Shown one piece after another: positions 44,960-53,809 of a stretch of DNA of 64,000 nt. The notes beneath the pieces are model-generated. The model ran no database searches, was not told the origin of the DNA, and saw only the letters and a list, made by a program, of their open reading frames with translations. How positions within the stretch are numbered: position 1 is the first letter of the stretch; each line of letters begins with the position of its first letter. A program made the position numbers and the translations under genes. This DNA is from JBBSBL01 sp046330255 (GTDB lineage: Bacteria > Actinomycetota > Thermoleophilia > Solirubrobacterales > Solirubrobacteraceae), in the NCBI GenBank assembly GCA_046330255.1, contig JAXLTC010000001.1:1364001-1428000 (forward strand). The letters are read 5' to 3'.

Positions 44960-46092
44960 GCGTCGACTTCGCGGCAGAGGGCCTGCTCGACGGACTCGAG
45001 GGCGACCGCGCCCGCGAGGCGCGCCTGCGCCTGCTCGAGGGCCTGCACGCGGACGGCGTCTCCCTCGAGGATCTGAGGGCGGCGGTCGCGGAAGGCCGCC
45101 TTGCGCTGCTGCCGGTCGAGCGCGTCCTGGCCGCCGAGGCCGAGCCGCGCTACACGGGGCGGGAGGTCGCCGAGCTCGTGGGCCAGGACCTCGAGACGCT
45201 TGCGGCGTTCCGCGTGGCGCTCGGGTTCCCCGTCCAGGATCCCGACGCGCGGGTCTTCACCGAGGCGGACCTCGAAGCGGCGCGGCGCGGCGCACGCTTC
45301 GCCCAGGCCGGGCTGCCGGAGGAGGGCCGCCTGGAGATCGCCCGTGCGATGGGCCGGGCGGGCGCCGAGATCGCGGAGGCGATCCGGCGCCTCGCCACCG
45401 AGTCGCTGGTGCAGCCCGGCGACACCGAGCTCGACCTCGGCCTGCGCCTGGCGGACTTCGCCCGCCGCCTGGCCCCGGACGCCGGGCCGGCGCTCGTGGC
45501 GGCGCTCAACGAGCACCTGCGAGAGCAGGTGCGCCAGGAGGTCGTCGGCCAGGCGGACCTCGCTTCGGGGCGCGTTCGCGGCACGCGTGAGGCCGCCGTC
45601 GCCTTCGCGGACCTCGTCGGCTTCACCAGCCTGGGCGAGCAGATCCCCGCCGAGCAGCTTGGCGGCATTGCGGTGCGGCTCGAGTCGCTGGCCCGCGACG
45701 TCACGCAGGACACCGTGCGACTCGTCAAGACGATCGGCGACGCAGCGATGCTGGCGGCCCCCGAGCCGGCTCCGCTGGTCGCCTCGGTGCTGGACCTGAT
45801 CGAAGCGGCCGCCGCCGAGGGAGAGGCCTTCCCACGGCTGCGTGCCGGGATCGCCTCGGGTGAGGTGGTCGCGCGCGCCGGCGACTACTACGGGCGCCCG
45901 GTGAACCTCGCCTCGCGCCTGACCGCGCTCGCGCGGCCGGCGAGCGTGCTCGCCACGGGCGAGGTCCGGGCCGTGCTGAAGGACGACAAAGGACTGCGCT
46001 TCTCGTTCGCCGGAGAGCGCTCGTTCAAGGGCATCCGCGGGTCCGTGCCGGTCTTCCGGGTGCGCCGGGCGGGGCCCGCGGACGTGCGATAG
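44956..46092 (+). CDS. Class III adenylate cyclase, Rv1264-like with N-terminal regulatory domain
   Basis: A 378-residue soluble cyclase. Residues ~1-190 are the helical regulatory domain found in the pH-sensing mycobacterial enzyme (REARLRLLEGLHADGVSLEDL, YTGREVAELVGQDLETLAAF). The catalytic half has the first metal Asp in AFADLVGFTSLGE, VKTIGDAAML with the adenine-selecting Lys and second metal Asp, GDYYGRPVNLASRL with the adenine-selecting Asp and the transition-state Asn and Arg. All canonical residues are present, so it should be active. It lies just before lpdA, whose -10 hexamer overlaps its stop. Confidence 0.87.
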   Translation: MSVDFAAEGLLDGLEGDRAREARLRLLEGLHADGVSLEDLRAAVAEGRLALLPVERVLAAEAEPRYTGREVAELVGQDLETLAAFRVALGFPVQDPDARVFTEADLEAARRGARFAQAGLPEEGRLEIARAMGRAGAEIAEAIRRLATESLVQPGDTELDLGLRLADFARRLAPDAGPALVAALNEHLREQVRQEVVGQADLASGRVRGTREAAVAFADLVGFTSLGEQIPAEQLGGIAVRLESLARDVTQDTVRLVKTIGDAAMLAAPEPAPLVASVLDLIEAAAAEGEAFPRLRAGIASGEVVARAGDYYGRPVNLASRLTALARPASVLATGEVRAVLKDDKGLRFSFAGERSFKGIRGSVPVFRVRRAGPADVR

Positions 46093-46095
46093 CGT
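46090..46095 (+). promoter_or_regulatory. -10-like hexamer of lpdA
   Basis: TAGCGT, whose TAG is the cyclase stop codon, eight bases before the lpdA ATG. Confidence 0.4.
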
Positions 46096-46103
46096 GCCTG
46101 GCG

Positions 46104-47489
46104 ATGGCCGGCTCCGCCTTCGACTGCGTGGTGATCGGCTCGGGGCCGGGCGGCTACGTCGCGGCGATCCGGGCCGCGCAGCTGGGCATGAAGACCGCCG
46201 TGGTGGAGAAGGACAGGGTCGGCGGGCGCTGCCTCAACTACGCCTGCATCCCGGCCAAGACGGTGCTGCGCACGGCCGACGTGCTCGACGAGGTGCACGA
46301 CGCCGGCGAGTTCGGGATCGCGCTCGGCGGCGAGGCCACGGTCGACTTCGCCGCGGTCTCCGCGCGTCGCCAGAAGGTGATCTCGACGCTCACCGGAGGC
46401 GTCTCCGGGCTGTTCAAGAAGAACGGCATCGAGGTGATCGAGGGCCACGGCGCGCTGACCGCGGAGCACAACGTCAAGGTCGGAGGCAACTTCGATGGCG
46501 ACGAGATCGAGGCGAAGACGGTGGTCCTCGCCACCGGCTCCGTCAGGCGGCCGGTGCCGGGAATCGAGTTCGGCGAACGGGTGATCGGCACCGAGGAGGC
46601 GTGGGCGCTGGACGAGGTGCCGGACACGCTTGCGGTGATCGGCGCCGGCGCGTCCGGGACGGAGATCGCCTCCGCCTACCAGCGCCTGGGCGCCGATGTC
46701 ACCCTGCTCGAGGCGCTGGACCGCGTGCTCCCGACCGAGGACGCCGACATCTCCAAGGCGGCCGCCCGCGGCTTCAAGAAGCAGGGGATCACGGTCGAGA
46801 CGGGAGTGCTGGTCGAGGGCGTCGGCTCGGGCAAGGACGGCGTGACGTTCACCGCCGGCGGCGAGCAGCACGAGGCTTCCTGGCTCGTGATCGCGACCGG
46901 CCGCGGGCCCGACGTCGACGGGCTGGGGCTCGACGAGGCCGGCGTGAAGCTCGCCGGGGACGGCCTGATCGAGGTCGACGGCGCCCAGCGGACCAGCGCC
47001 GAGGGCGTCTACGCGATCGGCGACCTCGTGCGCGGGCCGGCGCTCGCGCACAAGGCCTCCGACGAGGGCGTGATCGCCGTCGAGGACGCGGCGGGCCGTC
47101 CGACCCACCCGCTGGCCTACGAGGACATCCCGCGCGCCACGTTCTGCACGCCGAACGTGGCCAGCTTCGGGCTCACCGAGGCGCAGGCGAAGGAGGCCGG
47201 GCACGACGTCGTCGTCGGGAAGGTCCAGTACGGAGCGGTCGGCGGGGGCACGGTCTACGGCGACCGCACGGGCGTCGTCAAGATCGTCGGCGACAGGCGC
47301 TACGGAGAGCTGCTGGGCGGCCACATCTGCGGCACCAGGGCGACCGAGCTGATCCAGGAACTGGTCAACGCCAAGGCGCTCGAGGGCGGCTACCCGGAGG
47401 TGGCGCGCATCGTGCACGGGCACCCGACGCTCTCGGAGGCGCTGATGGAGGCCGCCCGCGCCGCGGACGGCTGGCTGATCCACGGTTAG
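46104..47489 (+). CDS. lpdA: Dihydrolipoamide dehydrogenase (E3)
   Basis: Reoxidises the lipoyl arm of E2 with NAD. The 461 residues contain the FAD motif CVVIGSGPGGYVAAIRAAQLG, the redox disulfide GGRCLNYACIPAKT (Cys-X4-Cys), NAD site LAVIGAGASGTEIASAYQRLGADVTLLEA, VYAIGDLVRGPALAHKASDEG and the C-terminal VHGHPTLSEALMEA with the catalytic His-Glu. It leads the PDH gene set. Confidence 0.95.
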   Translation: MAGSAFDCVVIGSGPGGYVAAIRAAQLGMKTAVVEKDRVGGRCLNYACIPAKTVLRTADVLDEVHDAGEFGIALGGEATVDFAAVSARRQKVISTLTGGVSGLFKKNGIEVIEGHGALTAEHNVKVGGNFDGDEIEAKTVVLATGSVRRPVPGIEFGERVIGTEEAWALDEVPDTLAVIGAGASGTEIASAYQRLGADVTLLEALDRVLPTEDADISKAAARGFKKQGITVETGVLVEGVGSGKDGVTFTAGGEQHEASWLVIATGRGPDVDGLGLDEAGVKLAGDGLIEVDGAQRTSAEGVYAIGDLVRGPALAHKASDEGVIAVEDAAGRPTHPLAYEDIPRATFCTPNVASFGLTEAQAKEAGHDVVVGKVQYGAVGGGTVYGDRTGVVKIVGDRRYGELLGGHICGTRATELIQELVNAKALEGGYPEVARIVHGHPTLSEALMEAARAADGWLIHG

Positions 47490-47490
47490 C

Positions 47491-48048
47491 TTGGCCGGCG
47501 GCCGCGTCCTCTTCGCGTTCGACCTCGGCAGCCCCGATTGCTGGGTCGCCGCCGAGCGGGCGGTGGCGGCGCTCGGCGAGGTGCCCGTGTTCCTGCCGGT
47601 CGAGGCGGCGGCGCTGCCGGGCGGGCTGCCGGTTCCGGATCTCGAGGCGGTGGAGGCGGCCGCGAACGCCGCCGGCCTGCTCCCGCTGCGCGCGCCGCGC
47701 GATCTCCCGCACGACACGCGGCGCGCGATGCTCGCCGCGACCTACGCGCGCGGTGCGGGCCGCGTCGTGGCGTTCTCGCATGCCGCCATGCGCCAGGTCT
47801 GGACGGGGGGCCGGGCGCTCGAGGACCCGGACACGCTGCGCATCGCCGGTGCGGCGGCCGAGATCCATCCCGCGGCGCTGGATCGCGGGATCGAGCTCGC
47901 AAGCACCGCGCGCGCGCTGGACGAGGCCGTCGCCGAGGCGCGCGAGGCCGGAATCGCCACCGTTCCCGCGCTGGCGATCGGCCGCGAGGTCTTCGCGGGC
48001 CCGGCCGCGCTGGACGGCGCACGGGCGGCCCTCGGCGCGGCGCCGTGA
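47491..48048 (+). CDS. DsbA/HCCA-isomerase-like thioredoxin-fold protein without CxxC
   Basis: A 185-residue protein beginning RVLFAFDLGSPDCWVAAERA and ending ATVPALAIGREVFAGPAALDGARAAL, the two ends of the DsbA-family fold of 2-hydroxychromene-2-carboxylate isomerases. There is no CxxC; a single Cys stands in SPDC. It starts with a TTG one base after the lpdA stop and ends in a GTGA overlap. Its role inside the PDH operon is unknown. Confidence 0.6.
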   Translation: MAGGRVLFAFDLGSPDCWVAAERAVAALGEVPVFLPVEAAALPGGLPVPDLEAVEAAANAAGLLPLRAPRDLPHDTRRAMLAATYARGAGRVVAFSHAAMRQVWTGGRALEDPDTLRIAGAAAEIHPAALDRGIELASTARALDEAVAEAREAGIATVPALAIGREVFAGPAALDGARAALGAAP

Positions 48049-48275
48049 ACGCGCGCGGCGCCTACCGGCTCGCCCACACGCGCGGGGGCGCGGCGCCGGC
48101 GCTGCTCGCGGACCCCGACCGCATCGACAAGGTCGAGGTCGTCGACATCGCGACCGGCGAGGTGACGCTCTTCTGGGAGGGACCGCCCCGCGAGGCGGCG
48201 CGGCTCGCGCGCGCGTTGCGCCGCGATCTCGAGCGACTGTCCGCCGAGGAGTTCGCGGCCGCCTGGCTGGGCTAG
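48045..48275 (+). CDS. Small conserved-looking protein (76 aa)
   Basis: Begins VNARGAYRLAHTRGGAAPALLADPDRID and continues KVEVVDIATGEVTLFWEGPP, then a helical end. No family recognised. The GTG overlaps the previous stop (GTGA) and the gene ends 14 bases before pdhA. Tight packing and codon use argue that it is real. Confidence 0.5.
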   Translation: MNARGAYRLAHTRGGAAPALLADPDRIDKVEVVDIATGEVTLFWEGPPREAARLARALRRDLERLSAEEFAAAWLG

Positions 48276-48289
48276 AGTCATCTCCGGAG

Positions 48290-49387
48290 ATGGCAGAGCG
48301 CGTGGCCGAGGCCGAGCCGGGACCGAAGCGGTCGAGCGAGCCGCCGCTGCCTGAGCCGGACACCGCGCGCGAGTGGCTCGAGACGATGGTGCTGATCCGC
48401 CGCTTCGAGGAGCGCGCCGGGGAGATGTACGCGAAGGCCAAGGTCGGCGGCTTCCTGCACCTCGCGATCGGCGAGGAGGCGACGATCGTCGGCGCGGTGC
48501 GCGCGCTGCGGGACTCCGACTACCTGATCTCCACCTACCGCTCGCATGGGCACGCGCTCGCGCGGGGCACGTCCCCCGACGCCGTGATGGCCGAGCTGTT
48601 CGGTCGCCAGACGGGCTGCTGCAAGGGCCGCGGCGGCTCGATGCACATGTTCGACGCCTCCAGGCGCTTCATGGGCGGCTACGGCATCGTGGGCGGCAAC
48701 CTGCCGATCGCGGCGGGCTTCGCGCTCGCGTGCGACTACCGCGGCGGCGACGAGGTGACGCTGTGCAAGTTCGGCGACGGCGCCTCGAACCAGGGCACGT
48801 TCGGCGAGACCATGAACCTCGCCGCGCTGTGGCGCCTGCCCGTGGTCTTCATGGTCATCAACAACCAGTTCGGCATGGGCACCGCGCTGGAGCGCCACTC
48901 GGCGGTCACCGACCTGCAGGTGAAGGGCGAGGGCTACGGCGTTCCGGGGGTCGAGTGCGACGGCATGGACGTCGTCGACACCCACCGTGTCGTGGGCGAG
49001 GCGGTGCGCCAGGCGCGCGAGGAGCGCCGGCCGGTGCTCGTGGAGGCCGTCACCTACCGCTTCCGCGGGCACTCGATGGCCGACCCGGAGGAGTACCGCA
49101 CCAAGGAGCAGGTGGCCGAGTGGCGGGCGCGGGACCCGATCAACGCGTTCGACGCGCGCCTGCGCGACGCCGGCCTGCTCGCCGACGGCGCCCTGGAGGA
49201 GATCGACGCCGCCGCGATGGCGCGCGTCGACGAGGCCGTGGCGTTCGCCGACGCCTCGCCGTTCCCGGAGCCCACCTCGCTCTACGACGACGTCTACGCG
49301 CTCGGCGCCCAGGTGCGCGGCTGGTACTCGCTCGACGAGCGCGGCGCCGAGGCGCGGCGCGGCGAGGACCTGCGGGAGGACGGCTGA
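48290..49387 (+). CDS. pdhA: Pyruvate dehydrogenase E1 alpha subunit
   Basis: Thiamine-pyrophosphate decarboxylase subunit of 365 residues: MVLIRRFEERAGEMYAKAKVGGF, YRSHGHALARG, GRGGSMHMFD, the TPP site KFGDGASNQGTFGETMNLAALW and the phosphorylation-loop region YRFRGHSMADPEEYRTKEQV. Could also accept branched 2-oxo acids; the neighbours do not decide. The ATG follows a TAGAGT hexamer by 11 bases. Confidence 0.93.
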   Translation: MAERVAEAEPGPKRSSEPPLPEPDTAREWLETMVLIRRFEERAGEMYAKAKVGGFLHLAIGEEATIVGAVRALRDSDYLISTYRSHGHALARGTSPDAVMAELFGRQTGCCKGRGGSMHMFDASRRFMGGYGIVGGNLPIAAGFALACDYRGGDEVTLCKFGDGASNQGTFGETMNLAALWRLPVVFMVINNQFGMGTALERHSAVTDLQVKGEGYGVPGVECDGMDVVDTHRVVGEAVRQAREERRPVLVEAVTYRFRGHSMADPEEYRTKEQVAEWRARDPINAFDARLRDAGLLADGALEEIDAAAMARVDEAVAFADASPFPEPTSLYDDVYALGAQVRGWYSLDERGAEARRGEDLREDG

Positions 49388-49389
49388 CC

Positions 49390-50382
49390 GTGGCCGTGAT
49401 GCGCTACCGCGACGCGCTGAACGCCGCCCTGCGCGAGGAGATGGCGCGCGACGACAGCGTGTTCCTGATGGGCGAGGACATCGGCGTCTTCAACGGCGCG
49501 TTCAAGGTCACGGCCGGGTTGCTGGAGGAGTTCGGCGAGAAGCGCGTGCGCGACACGCCGATCTCCGAGAACACGATCGTCGGCATGGGCGTCGGCTCGG
49601 CGATGATCGGGCTGCGGCCGGTGGTCGAGCTGATGACGATCAACTTCGCGCTGCTCGCGATGGACCAGATCGTCAACCACGCGGCCGCCATCCGCTACAT
49701 GTTCGGCGGCCAGGTCTCCGTGCCGCTGGTCGTTCGGATGCCCCAGGGCGCCGGCCACCAGCTCGGCCCGACGCATTCGCACAGCTTCGAGACCTACTTC
49801 TCGCACGTGCCGGGACTGCTGGTCGCGGCGCCGGCGACCGCCGCGGACGCGAAGGGGCTGCTGAAGGCCGCCATCCGCGACGACAACCCCGTGATCTTCA
49901 TCGAGCACGAGTACCTCTACGCCCGCCGCGGCGAGGTGCCGGACGACGAGGACGTGGTGGTCGACTTCGGCGCGGCGGCCGTGCGCCGCGAGGGCGAGGA
50001 CGTGACGATCGTCGGCGTCTCGCGGATGGCTCTCAGCGCCGAGCGCGCGGCCGAGTCCCTGGCCGAGGAGCACGGCGTCTCCGCGGAGGTGATCGACCCG
50101 CGCACGCTGCGCCCGCTGGACCTCGACACGATCCTCGCCTCCGTGCGGCGCACCAACCGCTGCGTGGTCGTCGAGGAGGGCTGGCCGCACTGCGGGCTGG
50201 GGGCGAACTTCGCGGCGCTGGTCACCGAGCAGGCCTTCGACTGGCTCGACGCCCCCGTGGTGCGGGTCACCGGCGCGGACGTGCCGATGCCCTACTCCAA
50301 GCCGCTCGAGGAGATCGCCTATCCGCATCCGGAGCAGATCGTGGAGGCGGCGCTGTCGACCCTCGGGAGAAACGGTGCCTGA
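49390..50382 (+). CDS. pdhB: Pyruvate dehydrogenase E1 beta subunit
   Basis: 330 residues forming the second half of E1: MRYRDALNAALREEMARDDSVFLMGEDIG, RVRDTPISENTIVGMGVGSAM, VRMPQGAGHQLGPTHSHSFE, VIDPRTLRPLDLDTI and VVVEEGWPHCGLGANFAAL. The GTG at 49390 is two bases after the pdhA stop; ATG 49399 in the same frame is an alternative. It overlaps the E2 gene by eight bases. Confidence 0.94.
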   Translation: MAVMRYRDALNAALREEMARDDSVFLMGEDIGVFNGAFKVTAGLLEEFGEKRVRDTPISENTIVGMGVGSAMIGLRPVVELMTINFALLAMDQIVNHAAAIRYMFGGQVSVPLVVRMPQGAGHQLGPTHSHSFETYFSHVPGLLVAAPATAADAKGLLKAAIRDDNPVIFIEHEYLYARRGEVPDDEDVVVDFGAAAVRREGEDVTIVGVSRMALSAERAAESLAEEHGVSAEVIDPRTLRPLDLDTILASVRRTNRCVVVEEGWPHCGLGANFAALVTEQAFDWLDAPVVRVTGADVPMPYSKPLEEIAYPHPEQIVEAALSTLGRNGA

Positions 50383-51622
50383 CGTCACGATGCCCCGGCT
50401 GTCCGACTCGATGGAGGAGGGCACGATCCTGCGCTGGCTGAAGTCGCCCGGCGACGAGGTCGTGCGCGGCGAGGAGCTCGTCGAGATCGAGACCGACAAG
50501 GCGAACATGGTCTACGAGTCCGACCAGGACGGGCCGCTCGAGATCGTCGCGCAGGAGGGCGCCACGCTGCCGATCGGAGCGGTGATCGCGCGCATCGGGG
50601 GCGGCGGCGGGGCGGAGCCGGCCGCCGTGGCGTCCGAGCCCGCCACCGTGCCGGCCGCCGCGAGCGCAGCCGCAGCCGCCCCGGCGGCGAGGCCGCCGGC
50701 GCCGCCCGGGCCCGCCGCGCCGGCCCGCGACGGCAACGGGCGCATCAAGGCCTCGCCGGTGGCGCGGCGCATGGCCCGCGAGCGCGGGCTTGACCTCGCG
50801 GCGCTGGCCGGCACCGGGCCCGGCGGGCGGATCGTGAAGGCCGACGTCGAGGCCGCCGCCTCGGGGGCGCCGGCCGCTCCCGCCGCGACCCCCGTGCCGG
50901 CGGTCGCCGGGATGGGCGATCCGTCGAGCGCGAAGGGCGAGGTGACGATCCGCGAGCTCACCAAGACCCAGCAGGTGATCGCGCGGCGCATGGCCGAGTC
51001 CAAGGCGACGGTCCCCGAGTTCACGCTCACCACCGAGGTCGAGGCCTCCTCGCTGGTCGAGCTGCGCGCGCAGCTCAAGACGCTGGGCGGCGATGGGCCC
51101 GTCCCGTCGCTCAACGACATGGTCGTGAAGGCCGCGGCGCTGGCGCTGCGCGAGCACCCGCTCGCGAACGGCGCATACCGCGACGGCCGCTTCGAGCTGT
51201 TCTCGCGCGTGAACGTCGGCGTGGCGGTCGCCGCGCAGGACGCGCTGGTCGTGCCGACCGTCTTCGACGCGGACCGCAAGTCGCTGGTCGAGATCGCGCG
51301 CGAGGCGCGCGCGCTCGCGGCGCGCGTGCGCGACGGGGCGATCACCCCGCCCGAGCTGGCGGGCGGGACGTTCACGGTCTCCAACCTCGGCATGTTCGGG
51401 ATCACCGAGTTCACGGCCGTCATCAACCCGCCGCAGGCCGCGATCCTGGCGGTCGGCGCGCTGCGCGATACGCCGGTGGTCCGCGACGGGCGGGTCGCCG
51501 CCGGCCACCTGATGACGCTTACCCTCGCCTGCGATCACCGGATCCTCTACGGCGCTCCCGCGGCCGAGTTCCTGGCCGCGATCCGGGACAAGCTGGGCGC
51601 GCCGCTGGCGCTCGCGCTCTGA
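50375..51622 (+). CDS. Dihydrolipoamide acyltransferase (E2)
   Basis: Core of the 2-oxo acid dehydrogenase complex, 415 residues. One lipoyl domain (VTMPRLSDSMEEGTILRWLK with the lipoyl Lys in EIETDKANMVYE), an Ala/Pro linker, a peripheral-subunit-binding domain (KASPVARRMARERGLDLAAL and GPGGRIVKADVEA) and the catalytic domain. The active-site block reads CDHRILYGAPAAEF, with Tyr in place of the Asp of DHRxxDG; plastid-type E2 proteins share this variation. pdhC or odhB type cannot be separated by eye, but the linked E1 genes favour PDH. Confidence 0.92.
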   Translation: MPDVTMPRLSDSMEEGTILRWLKSPGDEVVRGEELVEIETDKANMVYESDQDGPLEIVAQEGATLPIGAVIARIGGGGGAEPAAVASEPATVPAAASAAAAAPAARPPAPPGPAAPARDGNGRIKASPVARRMARERGLDLAALAGTGPGGRIVKADVEAAASGAPAAPAATPVPAVAGMGDPSSAKGEVTIRELTKTQQVIARRMAESKATVPEFTLTTEVEASSLVELRAQLKTLGGDGPVPSLNDMVVKAAALALREHPLANGAYRDGRFELFSRVNVGVAVAAQDALVVPTVFDADRKSLVEIAREARALAARVRDGAITPPELAGGTFTVSNLGMFGITEFTAVINPPQAAILAVGALRDTPVVRDGRVAAGHLMTLTLACDHRILYGAPAAEFLAAIRDKLGAPLALAL

Positions 51623-51682
51623 GGGCGCGGTGCCGTGCACGAACCGCGGCATCGAAGGGGGCCTTCGCGGACGGTCCTCCGG

Positions 51683-51725
51683 CCACGCTCCTGCCTTGGG
51701 GGTCGTATGCGCCCCTGAGTCAGGA
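51683..51725 (-). repeat. 43-nt hairpin element, copy 3
   Basis: Minus-strand copy with the best stem: GCTCCTG/CAGGAGC and GGGG/CCCC around CATACGA. It lies between the E2 stop (51622) and the convergent membrane-protein stop (51752). Confidence 0.7.
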
Positions 51726-51751
51726 GCATGCGGACCGAGCGGCGCCCGCCG

Positions 51752-52342
51752 CTACGGATACGCCGAGTCGCGCAGCGTCGAGTTCGGGGAGGGCGAGGGG
51801 TCCACCCGGATGCCCGGCGGGCTATGGGACGTGTCGACGTAGAGGCAGAGGCGCCCCCGCGCCGTACGCCCCGGCACGCAGGTGCGCCAGAGGTCGCGGT
51901 CGATGCGAACGGTGTCGGTCCGCCCGAGCCCGGCGTGGTAGACGGGCGCGCTGGCGAGCACGTAGCGGCGGACCGCCCGGTCGCGCGCCGCGACCGCGTC
52001 GCGCCCGCGCTCGACCGCGCCCGAGTGCGCTGCTCCCGCCACGCCCAGCCCGATGCTGACGAGCACCACGAGCGCCGTGCCCGCGTAGTCGCGCGCGACC
52101 AGCCGCGGCAGGTCCGGGCGGCGCCGGCGCACCAGCGCGCCCAGCGCCGGGGCGCCCGCCGCGATCGCGACCAGGTTGAGGAACGCGGCCACCAGCAGCG
52201 CCGGCACGATGCCGGTTTCGTCGCCCTGCACCGGGCGCGCGTGGAGGAGCAGCGCGTCCAACGGGGTCAGCACGAGGAACGCGGGCCACATCCACGCCCC
52301 GCGCAGGCGCCATCGCAGCCGCCGCAGGCTCGCCCCTTCCAT
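51752..52342 (-). CDS. Membrane protein of unknown function
   Basis: A 196-residue protein with about three hydrophobic segments (MWPAFLVLTPLDALLLHA, GIVPALLVAAFLNLVAIAAG, AGTALVVLVSIGLGVAGAA) and a soluble C-terminal part with RLCLYVDTSHSPPGIRVDPSPSPN. No family recognised. TACGCT lies six bases before the ATG. Convergent with the E2 gene and divergent from lipB. Confidence 0.6.
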   Translation of the reverse strand: MEGASLRRLRWRLRGAWMWPAFLVLTPLDALLLHARPVQGDETGIVPALLVAAFLNLVAIAAGAPALGALVRRRRPDLPRLVARDYAGTALVVLVSIGLGVAGAAHSGAVERGRDAVAARDRAVRRYVLASAPVYHAGLGRTDTVRIDRDLWRTCVPGRTARGRLCLYVDTSHSPPGIRVDPSPSPNSTLRDSAYP

Positions 52343-52348
52343 GCCCCG

Positions 52349-52354
52349 AGCGTA
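52349..52354 (-). promoter_or_regulatory. -10-like hexamer of the 51752-52342 gene
   Basis: TACGCT on the minus strand, six bases before the ATG at 52342. On the plus strand CATCCT (52366-52371) sits six bases before the lipB GTG, so the two divergent promoters are back to back. Confidence 0.4.
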
Positions 52355-52377
52355 GAGGGGCGTGCCATCCTTGGGGC

Positions 52378-53091
52378 GTGTCCGAACGCGCGGACGAGCT
52401 GTGGACCTGCCACCTCGGAGTGGTCGAGTACCGCGAGGCGCTCGCGCTCCAGGAGGCGCTGCGCGCGCGCCGCCAGCGCGACGAGATCGCGGACACACTG
52501 CTCTGCCTCGAGCACCCGCCCGTCTACACGCTCGGGCGGCGCACGGGCGAGGGAGAGCTGCCGATGGGTCGCGAGTGGTACCTCGCGCAGGGCATCGACG
52601 TCGTCGAGGTGGACCGCGGCGGCGGCGTCACCTACCACGGCCCGGGCCAGCTCGTCGCCTACCCGATCGTCCGCACCGGCGACGTGGTCGGGCTGGTGCG
52701 CGCGATGGAGCGGGCGATGATCGCGGCGCTCGCCGACGAGGGCGTCGAGGCGACCGCCCCCGCCGGCCTGACCGGCGTCTGGGCCGGCGAGCGCAAGATC
52801 GGCTCGATCGGACTGCACGTGCAGCGCGGCGTCACCACGCACGGGTTCGCGGTCAACGTCGAGAACGACCTGCAGCCGTTCGAGTGGGTCGTCGCCTGTG
52901 GCGGCGACGGGGTGCGCACGACGTCGCTGATCCGGGAGACCGGGCGCGGCGCGGGCGCGCTGCGCTGCTTCCGCCGCCGGGCGGCGTTCAGGATGGCCGA
53001 GGCGCTCGGCGCGCGGCAGCGCCTGGTCAGCCTCCGCCGGCTCGGCCTGACCGCGGGCGCTCCTCGCGCCCCGGTCGCGGCCGGGGCGTGA
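52378..53091 (+). CDS. lipB: Octanoyltransferase LipB
   Basis: Moves octanoate from acyl carrier protein to lipoyl domains. The 237 residues contain LLCLEHPPVYTLGRR, DRGGGVTYHGPGQLVAYPIV, the catalytic Lys in ERKIGSIGLHV, HGFAVNVENDLQPFEWVVACG with the catalytic Cys and TTSLIRE. The GTG at 52378 follows CATCCT. It lies directly downstream of the E2 gene that needs the cofactor. Confidence 0.95.
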   Translation: MSERADELWTCHLGVVEYREALALQEALRARRQRDEIADTLLCLEHPPVYTLGRRTGEGELPMGREWYLAQGIDVVEVDRGGGVTYHGPGQLVAYPIVRTGDVVGLVRAMERAMIAALADEGVEATAPAGLTGVWAGERKIGSIGLHVQRGVTTHGFAVNVENDLQPFEWVVACGGDGVRTTSLIRETGRGAGALRCFRRRAAFRMAEALGARQRLVSLRRLGLTAGAPRAPVAAGA

Positions 53092-53798
53092 TCGCCCGCG
53101 CAGGACGTGCCGCGCGCCGGCGCCTGCAGATGGCCGCCCACCGCGGCGAGGCGGTCCACTGCCCGGTGTGCGGCCACGGCTTCGACCGCTTTCGCGATGC
53201 CTGGAACCGCCCGGGCGCGATCTGCTGGCGCTGCGGGGCGCACGAGCGCCACCGCGCCTTCGCGCTGTTCCTGACCGAGCGCCCGGAGCTGTTCGCCGGG
53301 CGCGAAGTCCTGCACTTCGCGCCCGAGTGGTGCCTCGCGCGCCGCCTGCGCGCAGCGGGCCCCGCGCGCTACGTCACGGCCGACCTCGAGCCGGGCGCCG
53401 CCGAGCTGGAGCTCGACCTCCAGCGCCTCGCGCTGCCCGACTCCTACGCCGACACCGTGATCTGCAGCCACGTGCTCGAGCACGTCCCCGACGACCGCGC
53501 CGCGATGCGCGAGCTCGAGCGCGTCACGCGACCGGGCGGCGCAGCGCTCGTGATGGTCCCCACCGACCTCGGGCGCGAGGCCACCTACGAGGATCCCTCC
53601 GTGAAGGGGCCGGCGCAGCGCGAGCGGGCCTACTGGCAGCACGACCACCTGCGCCTCTACGCGCGCGACGTCGGCGAGCGACTTGCCGCCGCGGGCTTCG
53701 AGGTGGCGCGCTGGAATGCGGCCGAGCGCGCCGGCACCGCCGGCGCCGAGCGGCTCGGACTGCTCGCTTCCGACGACGTCTGGGTCTGCCGGCGCTAG
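53088..53798 (+). CDS. Class I SAM methyltransferase with N-terminal zinc ribbon
   Basis: A 236-residue protein. Residues ~24-52 hold CPVCGHGF and CWRCGAHERHR, a zinc-ribbon pair. The methyltransferase part has YVTADLEPGAAELELDLQRLALP, the motif IV region DTVICSHVLEHVPDDRAAMRELERVTRPGG and ALVMVP. The substrate is unknown. It is locked between lipB (GTGA overlap) and lipA (11 bases), so a link to lipoylation or E2 is worth considering. Confidence 0.75.
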   Translation: MIARAGRAARRRLQMAAHRGEAVHCPVCGHGFDRFRDAWNRPGAICWRCGAHERHRAFALFLTERPELFAGREVLHFAPEWCLARRLRAAGPARYVTADLEPGAAELELDLQRLALPDSYADTVICSHVLEHVPDDRAAMRELERVTRPGGAALVMVPTDLGREATYEDPSVKGPAQRERAYWQHDHLRLYARDVGERLAAAGFEVARWNAAERAGTAGAERLGLLASDDVWVCRR

Positions 53799-53801
53799 AT
53801 T
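53796..53801 (+). promoter_or_regulatory. -10-like hexamer of lipA
   Basis: TAGATT, which uses the TAG stop of the methyltransferase gene, eight bases before the lipA ATG. Confidence 0.4.
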
Positions 53802-53809
53802 GGGCTGGT

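Noticed and set aside
50375..51622. DHRxxYG in E2 as an inactivating mutation
   Set aside because: The same Tyr variation is known in plastid-type E2 proteins, so it does not by itself imply loss of activity.
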